The position numbers and the translations under genes were made by a program. Shown in pieces: positions 11,371-22,927 of a stretch of 64,000 nt of DNA. Location: contig NW_015971538.1 in the NCBI RefSeq assembly GCF_000182565.1, forward strand, positions 1,484,983 through 1,548,982, in the 5' to 3' direction. The stretch is from Spizellomyces punctatus DAOM BR117 (lineage: Eukaryota; Chytridiomycota; Chytridiomycetes; Spizellomycetales; Spizellomycetaceae). The stretch's first letter is position 1; every line of letters starts with the position of its first letter. The notes beneath the pieces are model-generated. The model was not told the origin of the DNA, ran no database searches, and was given only the letters and a program-made list of their open reading frames with translations.

Positions 11371-11970
11371 ATGACATTTATGGAAAGCCAATACCTTTTT
11401 GCACATCCTTTTGGTACTTTAACGTCGGCAAACTGGCGAAAGTATCCCAATGAATACTCTTCACATGTTCTCTCCGTGGACATCCTTTCACGATGCATCG
11501 ACCCACAAACGGGCGTCCTACGAACAGAGCGTTTATTGTCCATCAAACAATCCGCACCCGCAATAGTAAGAAAATTGTTGCCGATACCAGAAGTGTCGTA
11601 CTTTCGGGAAGTCTCGTTTCTGGATCCCAAGGAGCGAACTTACAAGGCGGTTTCGAACAATCTGAGTATGCGATCCATTGTGGATGTGGAAGAGACGTGC
11701 GAGTTTAAGGCTGATCCACAAAAACCTGACGGTGGGACGGTTTTTAACCAGAGAGCGGAGGTCAAGGTTTTTGGAGCTTTGAATTACGTAGCTCGAATGC
11801 TTGAAGAGGCCGCCGTAAACTCGTTCAAGGCCAATGCTGCAAAGGGAAGGCAAGGATTGGAGACAGTCGTAGACATGGTTTTGAATGAAGCAAAGACGGT
11901 AGAGGCGGGATTAAAAGAGGGGTATGAGGCTGGCATCGAGGGACTGAGAAAAGGCACTGTTGGGGTATGA
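11371..11970 (+). CDS. PRELI/MSF1 domain phospholipid-transfer protein (Ups family)
   Basis: Intronless 199-residue protein covering a whole PRELI/MSF1 domain. Family members (yeast Ups1/Ups2, animal PRELID/SLMO) pair with Mdm35/TRIAP1 and carry phosphatidic acid or phosphatidylserine across the mitochondrial intermembrane space. Diagnostic blocks are FAHPFGTLTSANWRKYPN, HVLSVDILSR, TERLLSI, VDVEETCEF and the C-terminal helix AAVNSFKANAAKGRQGLE. The HVLSVDILSR...LRTERLL stretch is closest to the Ups1/PRELI type, while some of the middle looks Ups2-like, so the subfamily is left open. The C-terminal extension (KEGYEAGIEGLRK) is an amphipathic tail. No cleavable presequence is needed in this family. 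Confidence 0.88.
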   Translation: MTFMESQYLFAHPFGTLTSANWRKYPNEYSSHVLSVDILSRCIDPQTGVLRTERLLSIKQSAPAIVRKLLPIPEVSYFREVSFLDPKERTYKAVSNNLSMRSIVDVEETCEFKADPQKPDGGTVFNQRAEVKVFGALNYVARMLEEAAVNSFKANAAKGRQGLETVVDMVLNEAKTVEAGLKEGYEAGIEGLRKGTVGV

Positions 11971-12163
11971 GCGCAAAGGCTTAGGAACTGTATATTATTC
12001 TCTCTCTTCATTTTTCCTGAATATATTCACCAATACGACCAGTACTACATGGTACTATCCATCACTCGACAATCTATAATAAAAATAATGCCCTAGTTCT
12101 CCCCAAAAGCAAAAGAAATAACAAAATGCTCTAGCGCGAATAATATACAACAGAAACAAAAAT

Positions 12164-14124
12164 CTAAAACTTTAGCATGTTCTTGGTGACCTCTTTTCGC
12201 AAATGCTGCTTGTACTCTGCAATCGATCCACTCCAGAGACGCATGGATCCGTTCTCACATACCCAAATTTGCTTTGAAAATAAAAAAGTCAGGGAACAAG
12301 TCATCAAAAACAGAAAAAATGGATACACATACTTGCGCGACTTGACTGATCAATCTGAAATCGTGACTAACAAGAACCACTCCTCCATCAAAGTTGTTGA
12401 TCGCGTCAGCCAATGAATCAATAGTCTCGATATCAAGTGGATTTGTCGGTTCATCCAGCAACAGCATGTTGGGTCGGGAGAGAGCGAGCTGGCAGAAAAC
12501 GATACGCGCACGTTGTCCGTCTGATAGCTGACGAATAGGACACAACTGGGAGTTGCCTGTGAGGCCAAACTTGCCGATCTGCTGCCGCCAATACGGAAGA
12601 TCTTGTGGCAAGTCCTGGAAAGTCTTGCGGAGGTAGTCGATGGCGGACGCATCAAGGTCAAGTTGATCCGCGGAATGCTGACTGTATTTGCCAATCTTCA
12701 GGTGGGTGTGTCGGGATATAGTCCCGGCCGTTGGAGACAGCTCGCCGCTCATGAGCTTCAACAGCGTGGATTTACCTGCACCGTTGGGTCCTACCAGGGC
12801 GATACGTGACTCGGTATCAGCTCCCCATTCCAGGTTGCGGTAGATGGCATCCTTAAGGTCCCCACTGTATGCAAAGCTCATGTCGGTAAATGCAAGAACA
12901 GGCGGTGGTAGCTGCCCAGAACTTTCGAAACGGAACTGGAAGTTGCGAGATTTTTCCACCTTTTCCACTAGTCCTTCCGCCTCCATCTTATCTAAGATCT
13001 TCTGTCTCGACTTGGCTTGTCGAACCAAGTTGGCGTAGGTACCGCAGGATGCAATGAACTGCTTCATGTGTGCGATTTCTTCTTGCTGCTTTTCGTATGC
13101 CTTCATCTGATTGACCTCCAGCTCTTGCTTCGTCTTCACGTACGTATCGTAGTTACCCGCGTAGTAGTTCAGCTGCTTTTTATGATTCAATTCAATAATG
13201 TTGGTGCAGACGCCGTTCATGAAATCTTGCGAGTGCGACACCAATAGCAGGATACGGTTGTACTGAGCCAAATATTCTTCAAGCCATACACATGCCCCAA
13301 GATCGAGATGATTGGTGGGCTCGTCCAAAAGAAGCATCGTAGGTTTGACGAAAAGAGCTCTCGCCAAAGCGACACGCATACGCCAACCACCAGAGAGATC
13401 TTTGGTTGCCACCTTCATACGCTTTTCGTCAAACCCAAGACCATGAAGAATGGAGGCAGCTCGGGATTCAAAAGTCGACGCATCCATGGAGTCAATACGC
13501 TCGTATATATCGTCCAACAAGGGAGACTCAGGGTCCTCTGTCAGCAAATCCTCCATTTGTTTCTCAAGGCGCTACAGGACAAAATTGTCGTTGAACAGAA
13601 TGCGATACACAAAGTGACGGGATGCGTACTCACCTTCAATTCTTGCTCGGCGTCATCGATAACAGCTTTCAATGCTGTCATCTCTGTGGGTGGATACTCA
13701 GCGTTCAACAGATAGATATCAATGTGTTCGGGAATTGGAGCCTCGCGAGCAGCCAAGGATTGTAAGAAAGTACTCTTTCCTGAACCGTTGGGACCGATCA
13801 AAGCGTATCGTCGACCAAAGTTGAGCTCAATGGTGGTTTCGTTGATGAGGACTTGGGAGAAGAAGCTGAGAGAGTATGACTCGATCTACCGAACAGTCAG
13901 CGAGTGTTGCAAGTCCATTAAGATTGTAGCTGTCCATATACCTTGACATCCCGAGAATCCTTTTGCGAAGTAAGGACTCCTGAAGAGACTCTGTTGTTGT
14001 CTATCGCCAAAGTATCTACGCCGTTCGTAATATCTTCAACAGAACCATTCTTGGCCTTTCGCCCTGCCGCTCTTTCTGCCCGCTTTGCAGCACGTTCTGC
14101 CTTCTTGTCTCCTTTTGGCGGCAT
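12164..14124 (-). CDS. ARB1: ABC-F ATPase, ARB1/ABCF2 type (ribosome biogenesis)
   Basis: Soluble twin-ATPase of the ABC-F family. ARB1 shuttles between nucleus and cytoplasm and supports 40S and 60S biogenesis and ribosome-stall clearance. Start at 14124: [19 protein letters not shown], the basic family N-terminus. First cassette: Walker [10 protein letters not shown], signature [15 protein letters not shown], Walker B/D-loop [12 protein letters not shown], switch SHSQDF. A linker follows ([15 protein letters not shown]...). Second cassette: [45 protein letters not shown]. The final exon encodes [17 protein letters not shown] and ends with TAG at 12164. The second D-loop has Pro where ABCF2 proteins usually have His (yeast is also variable here). 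Three or more introns. Confidence 0.93.
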
Positions 14125-14788
14125 ATTGTTAAATGGAAATGTAATGTGCAAATGCTCAAAGAGATGAAAAGCGACTACAACGACTGCACACTTTTATCCT
14201 CGACGCTGCCCCGTTCTTTTATTTTTTTTTTTTTTCTGCAGTTTCTGGACGGGAAAATCGACGCGTTTTTTTTTTTGACTTCAAGGTATCCTAAGCAGCT
14301 CATTAACCCATAAATGGATGCGATGGGGGAGAGCGACGAGAGCTTGCAAGATGGACGGAATGGTTTTTCAACACGGTCGCAAACAAGGATAAGGAAACTT
14401 GCAGGAAATACTAACGATCTTGGCATTGCTCGTGTCGTCGTCGCAAATGCATGCTGACAGGTGGGGAACGATTGAGTGAAATTGGACTTTAAGCACAGCA
14501 TCCAAGTGGCCAATGTCCCAGAAAAAATAACTGTAGAAAAGGTGCTCGATATGTGACATGTAATCTCGTAAATGCTGGCTTTTTCCTTGTCTGCCCTGCT
14601 GCCAAAAATACAAAGAACGTTGCGTTTACTTATGCGGATATCTTTTGAAAATCGCTGTCCTTGGCTGTCAAGCCAAGTTAACAGGATCGCGTCTCGTAAG
14701 CGAGCGTAAGCAGTCCGACCAGTTAGATCTTGGCAAGTTAAACCTCCACAAATCATAGCCTTGAAATATAGCACATCTCTGAAAAAGG
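14125..14788. promoter_or_regulatory. Divergent promoter region, ARB1 / CCDC40
   Basis: 664 bp between two divergent start codons. It contains two long poly-T runs (about 14219-14236 and 14265-14276), the kind of rigid tract that excludes nucleosomes in fungal promoters. A 224-codon frame on the minus strand crosses this region and the start of CCDC40; its composition (poly-K from the T tracts, no domain) argues that it is chance. Confidence 0.4.
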
Positions 14789-17700
14789 ATGGACAATGAC
14801 GGAGAAGCACCTGCACCATCTTCTGAAGGAGCTTCACCCGCTTCGCCATCTCCAGTAGAAACTCCCGTCACCGTACCAGCTGAGCAGGCTACTTCGCCAG
14901 TCCCACCTGAACAATCTGTACCAGCACAGCCCATTGAAGCATCTTCACCTGCACCTCCTTCTGAGGAATATGCTCCGATATCCGCCCCTGACCAATCTGC
15001 TCTCTCATCCCTAGCTGAAGAGTCTACCCCGGGACCGACTAATGAGGAATCTCATTCATCGTCATTAGTGGGAGGATCAGCGCCGGCACTTCCTATTGAA
15101 GAATCTGTTTTCTCATCATCTACAGATGAATCTAATCTGGCTCCCACTATTGAAGAATCTCCCGTCGATCCAGTGGATGTAGAGCCTGCTCCTACAAGGT
15201 CAAATGCAGGATCTGGGTATGCAACACCTACCGAAAATCCTCCATCTTCACCGCCTTTCGACGAGTATTCATTAACAGCAGAAGCTGAGATGGAAGAAAT
15301 CTCATCCCCACAACGTGATTCCAACGCAAATGCCGAAATATCTGCCTCTCAGAAAGATGTCCCAGAAACACCCAACTACCCTCCCCTACCTCCTCTCCCA
15401 ACTTATTCTCTTTCCTATGCCGAACAACAGAGGCCTCCAACCCGTACTCTAGAGACTAGCCTGGATAATGTGTACACGGCATCTGCGCAACAGAGATGGG
15501 CAAGCTCATCTGAGGTGGAAGCGTCCCCCCATGCTTCAGGCGATCTGGGTCCGGATGAGCCTTTGCCCAGACCTGAGGAAGGAGAGCAACATGAGTTTGA
15601 TGACGAGGATGCAGAGGCTATTGCTGAGGACACGGCGGTTATGGATCCTGATAATGTGAGGTTTTCTGCTCACATTTGGCAACACACGGGCTCAAAATCT
15701 AACGCCTTCGATATGTAGCCACTGATGCAACGTGTGCAAGCCGCTCTCTATAAGCAGCTATCCGAGCAAAAATCCAAACTTCAGTATGATCTGAAAGAGA
15801 AAGTAATTGATTGTTACTTTTGGTAGTTTGCTACGAGGTCAGTCTAATGACAATCCTTTGTTTCCTTCAGGAGGAAGCCGTTCGCGCCGCCAACCTTCGC
15901 AGAGAAGCCATTGGTGTTGAGCTTTACTCCTTGCAGCAACAACTAGCACGGCATCAAGCCATGCTCGAAGGCACACAGGACAATTTGAACGTGATTAGGG
16001 GCTATCGAGAAGAAGCGGAGCGTCGGTTGAGACATGCGACAGCGCAGTGGAAGGAACAGAAAGAGAAGGTGGAGCAGCATGCCAAAAACTGTGCGTATTT
16101 GCTTGAGGAATCTTTATTTTATTGTAGTTGCTCAAAAACGCCGATCGCTATTGCGCCTTTCCTCTCCTAGTGGACCAACACAAGCAAGAGCTTGAAAAGA
16201 TATCGAGGACAATCAAACAAGTGGATTTGTATAATGAGGAACTTCGATCTAAAATCCTTGTCGCCAAGCGAACAACAATGAAGGCCGAGGAAGACTTGAT
16301 CAAACAGGAGCAGGACAAGAAGCGCCAAGTATGTAGCGTGAGGTATCTACGTCCTGTATTATGACAAGATGCTTATTAGCAGCTATTCTACATATTAGGA
16401 TTACTTTGTTGACCACCTTACAGATCAATTGCGTAAACTCCAAGAACGCCGGGCTTTATATGAGACACAACTGCTTGCGCAACAGAAAGAGACCAAAGCA
16501 GCTATGGAGACACTGCAGGATGCTGCGACGGAAATGGAGGTAAGGCATCCCAAAAATGGCCACAACAAGAGCGGTTCAACTTAGCTCTGCTTCTAGGCGA
16601 TACAATTTGAGAAACGACAGCTTCTCCATCAATGGAAAAGCAGTTTGATCGGGCTCCAAAAGCGGGAAGAAGTTCTCCAACAAATCGATGCTGGCATCCA
16701 GTGAGTGTTCTCCATTGTTGTGCCTTGGTAATTTACACTCTTTTTCTCATATCATATTGACCAGGAAAAATAAGGATACCATCCTGAATATGACCGGGGA
16801 GATCTCTGGCTTCAAGCATTCGCTTCGCAAAGCGCAGGAAGAGAATGAATCGCTCACTGTCCTTTTGAATAAATTGGAGGGGGAGGTAGATTTTCTGAAA
16901 AGGGAGATAGGATCAATCAATGAACAGAAGGAGAAGCTAAAGGAGAGTTGGACAATGTACACAAAAAGTCTGTCTCAGACTGAAGCGGAATTGGGGACAG
17001 TCATGTTGGTATGGCTCTGTAACATGCTCGTTGACACTGTTGCCCTTACAATACTCACACACATATCAACAGGAACGTCAGACACTTCAAATGGAGATGT
17101 CGGCAGTTCAGAAACAGACCCACATAACCGTCGTGGCCACCCAAAAGCTCCAATCTGAAATCACCGAACATCTGCAAACCCAGCTTTCAATTTCCAAAGG
17201 CGCTCAAGGCACGCGTAAAGACAATAACCGTCTCCATAACCAAATACATGAGAAGGAGGCAACAATCGCCCAAGTGGAGAACGACCTTAGTCACATCAGG
17301 TTGGAGACACTAAACGCAAATTCTCGAATACGGGGGATGAAGGAGACGCTGCAGGTTTTGGATGCGGAGCTGGCGGAGCGAAATGAGGTTATCGAGAAAT
17401 ATGAGGTGGAGATACGCAGGAGAAACGATGAGCTGGGAAAGAAACAGGGTGAAATGGATCTGTTGAACAAGAAATACGATCAGTTAACGGCGAAGAATCT
17501 GGTGCGAGTCTATTCCATACCAACTACAACGACCCGCAATCTAATTCTAATGTTTAGGATGAATCCGTTGGCCCATTGGAAGCAACCATTCATAATCTGA
17601 GCAAATTGGTTCAACAAAAGGAGAAGGAATGCTCACAGCTTTCGCAATTCTGGCTTCGTTCACAAAACGAGCTAGTCGTAATGACAAAGCGAACAGGAGA

Positions 17701-19090
17701 AGTATCAGATGAAACCCAGGATCTGCGGATGCGATTGACTGTATTGAGCCGCAAAAAGATGGTGGTAAACAGTTGAGTATCGTGAAACCCCTGGAACAAT
17801 GCGTAGAAATGAATACTGATATTAAGTGATTCCAGATGCATTTGATACTGAGCTGAAAGAGATTAGGGAGCACCAACGAAACATCCGACAACTTCAAAAT
17901 GACATGGTGAAGATAAATACACTTCTCACCCGTCAAGCCTCTGTGCAAAATAAACTGGAGGAGAACAATCTCGGCTTAGAGCAAGAGTTCAGAGCGAAGC
18001 TGAAGGTAAAGCGCAGTTACATGACATCTATAACGAGTACAAATCTTAACGTCTCCTGTAGCATGCAGAACTTGAGTCGATCCAAATGGAGCAGAATCTT
18101 GAGAATCTCAAATCCGAAAAGCAACGCGCTCTCCAAGGCCTGGTTGAGGCAGAGTAAGTAGTCGACTCACTGCTCTCCTCAAGTTGCAAGCTAAAAGAGG
18201 AGTGTTACAGACGCCAAATGATGCTATGGGAGAAGAAGATACAGCTGGCGCGAGAGACGCAGGCGGCTCTTGATCCAAATGTTGGGGCTACAGAGATCAA
18301 AGAGATGCAAGCAGAGATTCATCGAATGAAACTTCGATATGCAAGCATGCTTAAGTTGCAGGAAAAGATGGTCGCGGAAATGGAGAAAAGCGTGTATAGA
18401 AGGGAGAGCATCACAGCACGGACGAAGACAAAAGGCAAAGGAGGCGGACAAATATCACTGCAGAAAGCAATTACTGATCTAACAAAGAAGATCCGAATGA
18501 CCATGAACGATCTGCGGGAGTGTGATCAAGGTGACCTTCCCAGAGAAGCAATATAACGAGGACAATTCTCACCGGTTCCAAACCTCCAGATATCGTGGCG
18601 CTACAATCTTCTCAAGAGAATCTGACAGCTCAAGTCTCTCAAGCTTCAAATTCAATCACAGACCTGGAAGCAAAGGAGCAGCAGCTCCTGACGGACATTG
18701 AAACTCAATTACAAAAGAAGGAGCTGGTTCGTAGCATTCATGTTTCCTATCATCTCTGGTTTCACCCTTTAATGACCGTTTATAAAGTTGGCCAATCAGA
18801 CTCTTTTGAAGCAACGTCAAGCACGACGATATCGAGATGTTGCAGATGGAAAGTACAGTTTCCTCGTACGAGAGGCTGACCAAAGGGAAGTGGAGCGAGA
18901 TAAACACAAGGAACGTTTAGGAAAGATTGACAGTGTAATCAGAACTGTCGAGGTTAGTTCCAGGATTGGCCACTTTCATTCTTACCCACCCTGAACCTTT
19001 ATTGCATGTGTTTAGACGGAATATGGTGTATCGGTGAAATCGAGCTTTGAACCAATACATAACCTTATTGCAATGGGGTTGACAGTCTGA
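14789..19090 (+). CDS. CCDC40: CCDC40-like axonemal coiled-coil protein
   Basis: Orthologue of CCDC40 (Chlamydomonas FAP172), which with CCDC39 forms the 96-nm molecular ruler on doublet microtubules and places radial spokes and inner dynein arms. The N-terminal 300 residues are low-complexity, rich in Pro/Ser/Glu with repeated EES and PS motifs. The conserved part starts with PLMQRVQAALYKQL and RREAIGVELYSLQQQL, then DYFVDHLTDQLRKLQERRALYETQLLAQQ, QLLHQWKSSLIGLQKRE and NTILNMTGEISGFK-type segments, all long coiled coils broken by roughly fifteen short introns. The last exon, after gtttag near 19016, ends in NLIAMGLTV with TGA at 19088-19090. Start choice: first ATG of the open N-terminal exon. 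The fit of successive blocks to CCDC40 is good; some mid-gene exon borders are uncertain. Confidence 0.85.
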
Positions 19091-19272
19091 TCATGGCAGT
19101 ACGGGTTGGCAGTAGACGAACTGACAATATTTGAGGGCGGGCCCTCTTTGAAATATCTCCTGCTTGTACAATTAGTTAGATACAGTGTGACAATTAAGGA
19201 TGTTCACTGGTTAATATTAAAGCCTAGAAACATGATTGATAGAAGTGTTCATTATTTACATATGGGTAACGT

Positions 19273-20138
19273 TTATTTTCTCGCAGGGCGAGGATGTTGG
19301 CTGAGAACTTCTTCCGATCCCTTCTTGGAGCATGGAGCTGACAAGTCCATTGATCCCATTACACTTCCCATGCGACTCGCGCTTCGACTTCCGGTACGTT
19401 GATGACCGTCATTGTTCATGCCCATCGTGCTCGGGATTCTACTTGCTGTTCTATGCCTGGATTTAGATTGCTGCTGTTGCTGTTTCTGTTCCTGGGCCTG
19501 AGCCAGGGCCGCTGCCAGATTTTTAGCAGTTAATGTTCCAACGTCTTTGCTATGTCTCTCTGCGATCGATATAAGGCGGTCGTTCAAAACTGGAGTAGAG
19601 ATGTTGAGGAGAGCTAACGCTTGGACAAGCTGAATATTTTCGGTGATCAACTGTTGCACAGCAGTATTCCACTATAAGATGATTCAGCATCAGAAACTTG
19701 TAAATGCGTTATAAGGAGATCAGATGGCCACACCTCTTGTTCGTGCCTCCTGTTAACCTCTATTTCAGCGCGCAATCCATCAACATCGTGCTGAATATCA
19801 AAGAGAGCTCGTTTCTTTTTGAAAAGCTCTGAGTGCAGTGCATCTTCCTGCCGGCGAAACCGGTCGAGGGCAATTTCTGGGAAGAGACTGGTAGAATTTG
19901 GCTGCTCTGGGCTCATTGCTGGTGTTTGCAAACTTTCCCCTGCGGTCGGTGTTTCGGCTTGCAACGTTGAGGATGTCGCTGCTATGAGACAATGCACGGT
20001 TGGTAATGAGGGTCCGGTTGCACTATCAAAAGCAGCTTCCAGGTTCGTTCCTCCGCTTGTGGTCCCTCCAATAGCATTGTCGTCAGCCAACGGTGTGGAT
20101 GCTGTTCGCGAAGCTGATGCCGCTGTCATGTCTTCCAC
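19273..20138 (-). CDS. Orphan Q-rich coiled-coil protein
   Basis: Two-exon gene encoding about 265 residues; no family recognised. Exon 1 (start 20138, MEDMTAASASRTAS) is a Thr/Ser/Ala-rich disordered stretch followed by a coiled coil (LDRFRRQEDALHSELFKKKRALFD...RRHEQE). A 68-nt intron (gtgtgg...ttatag) joins RRHEQE to WNTAVQQLITENIQL, then a helix, a short polyglutamine tract (EQKQQQQQ) and a basic Ser/Arg tail (SGSRSASRMGS-like) with a stop at 19273. It sits tail-to-tail with CCDC40. The open frame across the splice junction and heptad pattern support a real gene. Any cytoskeletal role is speculative. Confidence 0.65.
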
Positions 20139-20372
20139 CTGCTGAAAATGGGTAGCAATTCTAGCTCACAGAGGCAGCATTTCAATCGGATTTCTCGCAG
20201 TTCCAGGTTCATTGGGGTTAGTTGATGGTGCAGGATGTCGGGAGTTGGTGTGGAGGACCCCGCCCACCGCGTGCTTACTTAATAGGCTTAGCACTGAAGC
20301 TCCATGACAACTGGTAGTCCGACGTTCAAACATTCAACGTTGACCTTCCAGATCACCGTCCCGTTCTTCGCC

Positions 20373-21523
20373 ATGGCGGCCACACGCTGCTTCGTTAGCG
20401 CCAGCCTGTTTACACGCCGTGCTACCTTTACTACTCATGGTACTCAACCCATACTTCTCCGTCATACCTTTCGTCATGGTCGTCTCTATGCGACTGCTCC
20501 ACCCCAGAACCGAACAATAGCCAACGATCCACACCCGACACCGAGACCAGAAAACATCGCCTACTTCACCGGAAACCCTCGATACTATCAAGATGTGATG
20601 GATTTAAACGCTTTGATTCGGAAGCATGCTCTCTCATTCAGAGATAGTTCTCAGTACAAATCCATTATGGCAAAACCCAAGTGGATGACGTTGGAGGAGA
20701 TGCAAGAGTTTCTCGAGTATAAACTCGTTCGAAGCACATACACTGAGCTCGTGCATAAGCTGAATATTCTATATACAGTTCAAGGTAACTCTCACATATT
20801 GCTGCCTCCGTAGTGTCAGAAAGAGACCGTCCTAATGTTGCCATTAGCTCGTGATCCGGACGTAAACCGGTTGCTGTCAAGATTTGTCAAACCAGGAGCA
20901 GCGCTTGTTACACAGGTGAAGGAGCGGGCTGGTTTGGACGAATTTGGTCGGTCATACTCGTACGGATCAAGAAAAACCGCAAAGGCACAAGCGTGGATGG
21001 TGAAGGGTGATGGTCAAGTATATGTGAACGGCACTCCCGTCTCGGATTATTTTGCTGAGGATGTTGACCGCGAAGTTGTTGTGCGACCACTTGAGGTGGC
21101 TCGTCAGTTGGGGAAGTATAATGTTTGGGCGTTGGTGAAGGGTGGGGGGCCCTCTGGTATGTCATCTTGATCGGTCGTTGAACAACGATTCATGGGCGAC
21201 AAGCTTAACTTTCCCCTGAAGGGCAAGCTGCCGCGGTCTCTGTAGCAGTGGCACGAGGGTTAGTCATACATGATCCAATGCTAGAGACGGCCATGAAAGA
21301 AAGTAAGTTAACTGTAGGTCTTACTTTTATATCCCATTCTTAAAACATAATGTCTCTTCTTCTAGCGGGACTTACGACAATCGACACCAGACAGGTTGAA
21401 CGTAAAAAGACAGGTCAACCCAAAGCCAGAAAGAAGAATACTTGGTAAGCGGTCTTCTTGTCTTCCATTGGATCTTGATGGATCATCTAATTGTAATGAC
21501 TCGTTTGCAGGGTCAAACGTTAA
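20373..21523 (+). CDS. MRPS9: Mitochondrial small-subunit ribosomal protein uS9m
   Basis: Mitochondrial S9 ribosomal protein. The N-terminus is a presequence (MAATRCFVSASLFTRRATF), preceded in frame by another ATG at 20304; 20373 is preferred for its presequence and purine-flanked context. A fungal-specific linker follows (YFTGNPRYYQDVMDLNALI, KWMTLEEMQEFL). The S9 domain starts at SYSYGSRKTAKAQAWM and continues with GQVYVNGTPVSDYF and GGGPSGQAAAVSVAVARGL. The conserved C-terminal tail is TIDTRQVERKKTGQPKARKK, with the last residues TWVKR built across an intron (TG|G) and TAA at 21521-21523. The C-terminal Arg contacts P-site tRNA in S9 proteins. Confidence 0.94.
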
Positions 21524-21658
21524 GCCAATCTACACCATTCGCGGAGGTAAAGCATACGGTTCATGTATCATAGACATCAATTTATTCCTATCATGAAAAA
21601 TGGCAGTGGAAAACTGTGCAACGCAGGGTGACGATGGATTGTATTCTCCTTAATAATA

Positions 21659-22633
21659 TTAGAGATCCTTGATGGATGCCTTCACATACTCTTGTATTGG
21701 CGTACTGAAATCTGAATGTTTCCCAAACGATACAGCAGCCGCAGAGGCATGACCGGGAGCAGTAGTTCCATTGGGCGTTCGAAGGCGTTGGAGATCTTTT
21801 GTGGGTGTTGACGAGATGGTGGTTCCATTTCCTTTAACTGCGCTGTCCGACCAGAAAGTAATGGGATGGGCAAAACGAGCTTTGTCGGCCTATTAGGTGG
21901 TATATGGTCAACGCTAGCTCAACTCCGCCCTTTTTGGTCAACCTTCGCGACATTACCTCCGATGGTGGCTCGCTGCCTGCATCGATCAGAATATACGCAA
22001 TTAGGGATATCCTTTGTCATACAACCGTCATGATGCACGTACCCAGCTCCTTCAATGTTCCATATACGTCCTCGTGAGCAAAATCTGCTTGATGAGTTGA
22101 TCTAAAGATAGGAGTTGTCAGTCAGTCCGGATAGTCGAATGAGAAAAATCGAGACTATACATACATCCAACCCTTGGCTGATCGGTCAAGTGGAGTGTCT
22201 TTCACATCCTCGCTTAATATCCAGTGTTATCTCAAAATTGATATTTCTTGTATATTGTCAGCAATTGCACTCACGTACATAGCTTTTTTCAGAAGATTTT
22301 CCTCTACGAGTTGACTTCGCTTTCCCAAGTGATTCACATTTTTGTCTAGAACATTGAATGGCTTATGTGCCTCGCGCTGCGTAGTGGTCTTGTACTGCTT
22401 TTCTAAGCCGTGGATCAAGATATCCTGTAACGGACAATGAGTCAAGTGAAACCCAATATGATAGTATCTTCAGCCCTGATTCTCACACGATGACCGTTTT
22501 TACTCAGGTTTGCAATATCCTCTCGCTCATCCAACACTCGGTCACCAACCGCCCGCTCTTCCACCCAGTTTTCCAACAGAGTCGCACCAACACCGTGATG
22601 GCGATTCCAATCTGTGCCGTTGTGGAATTGCAT
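21659..22633 (-). CDS. SPAG8: SPAG8-like microtubule inner protein, compact form
   Basis: Small multi-exon protein matching the conserved blocks of animal SPAG8, a microtubule inner protein of ciliary and sperm doublets. From the start (22633, MQFHNGTDWNRHHG) the blocks are LLENWVEERAV (human LLYNWEEERAT), NGH then DILIHGLEKQYKTTTQREAHKPF (human GH...STTQKDSYQPP), a small exon with STHQADFAHEDVYG, and a last exon ending SFGKHSDFSTPIQEY (human KNCSFSTPV). TAA at 21659-21661. The protein is well under 250 residues, so it lacks the long Gly/Ser/Pro-rich N-terminus of mammalian SPAG8. Small internal exons near 22080-22200 are only partly resolved. It is convergent with the uS9m gene. Confidence 0.72.
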
Positions 22634-22927
22634 TCTTACGGAGCTGCAATGGCAGAGAAACTGAAGTGGGTTGGTCGATAGAAGGGAGACCCCGATGGCT
22701 TACGTAATTTACAATGTCAAATGTATCGGAAATAATAATATATAAAATATTTTCCAAAAAAAAAAAGAGAAACTAATATAGACAATCGAAAAAGAAAGAG
22801 TCCGTAATAAATAAATCTCCATCGGCACTGCTCGCCTCAATACATAGCACCTCCGATGACCTCCCACGGGCCACCCCGACAGGTGAGCCCGCGAAGGTTC
22901 TATGAACGCGGAACTGCCAAGTGTTCG

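Noticed and set aside
14175-14849. 224-codon minus-strand frame
   Set aside because: It overlaps the CCDC40 start, includes lysines from poly-T tracts and shows no domain or coding bias.
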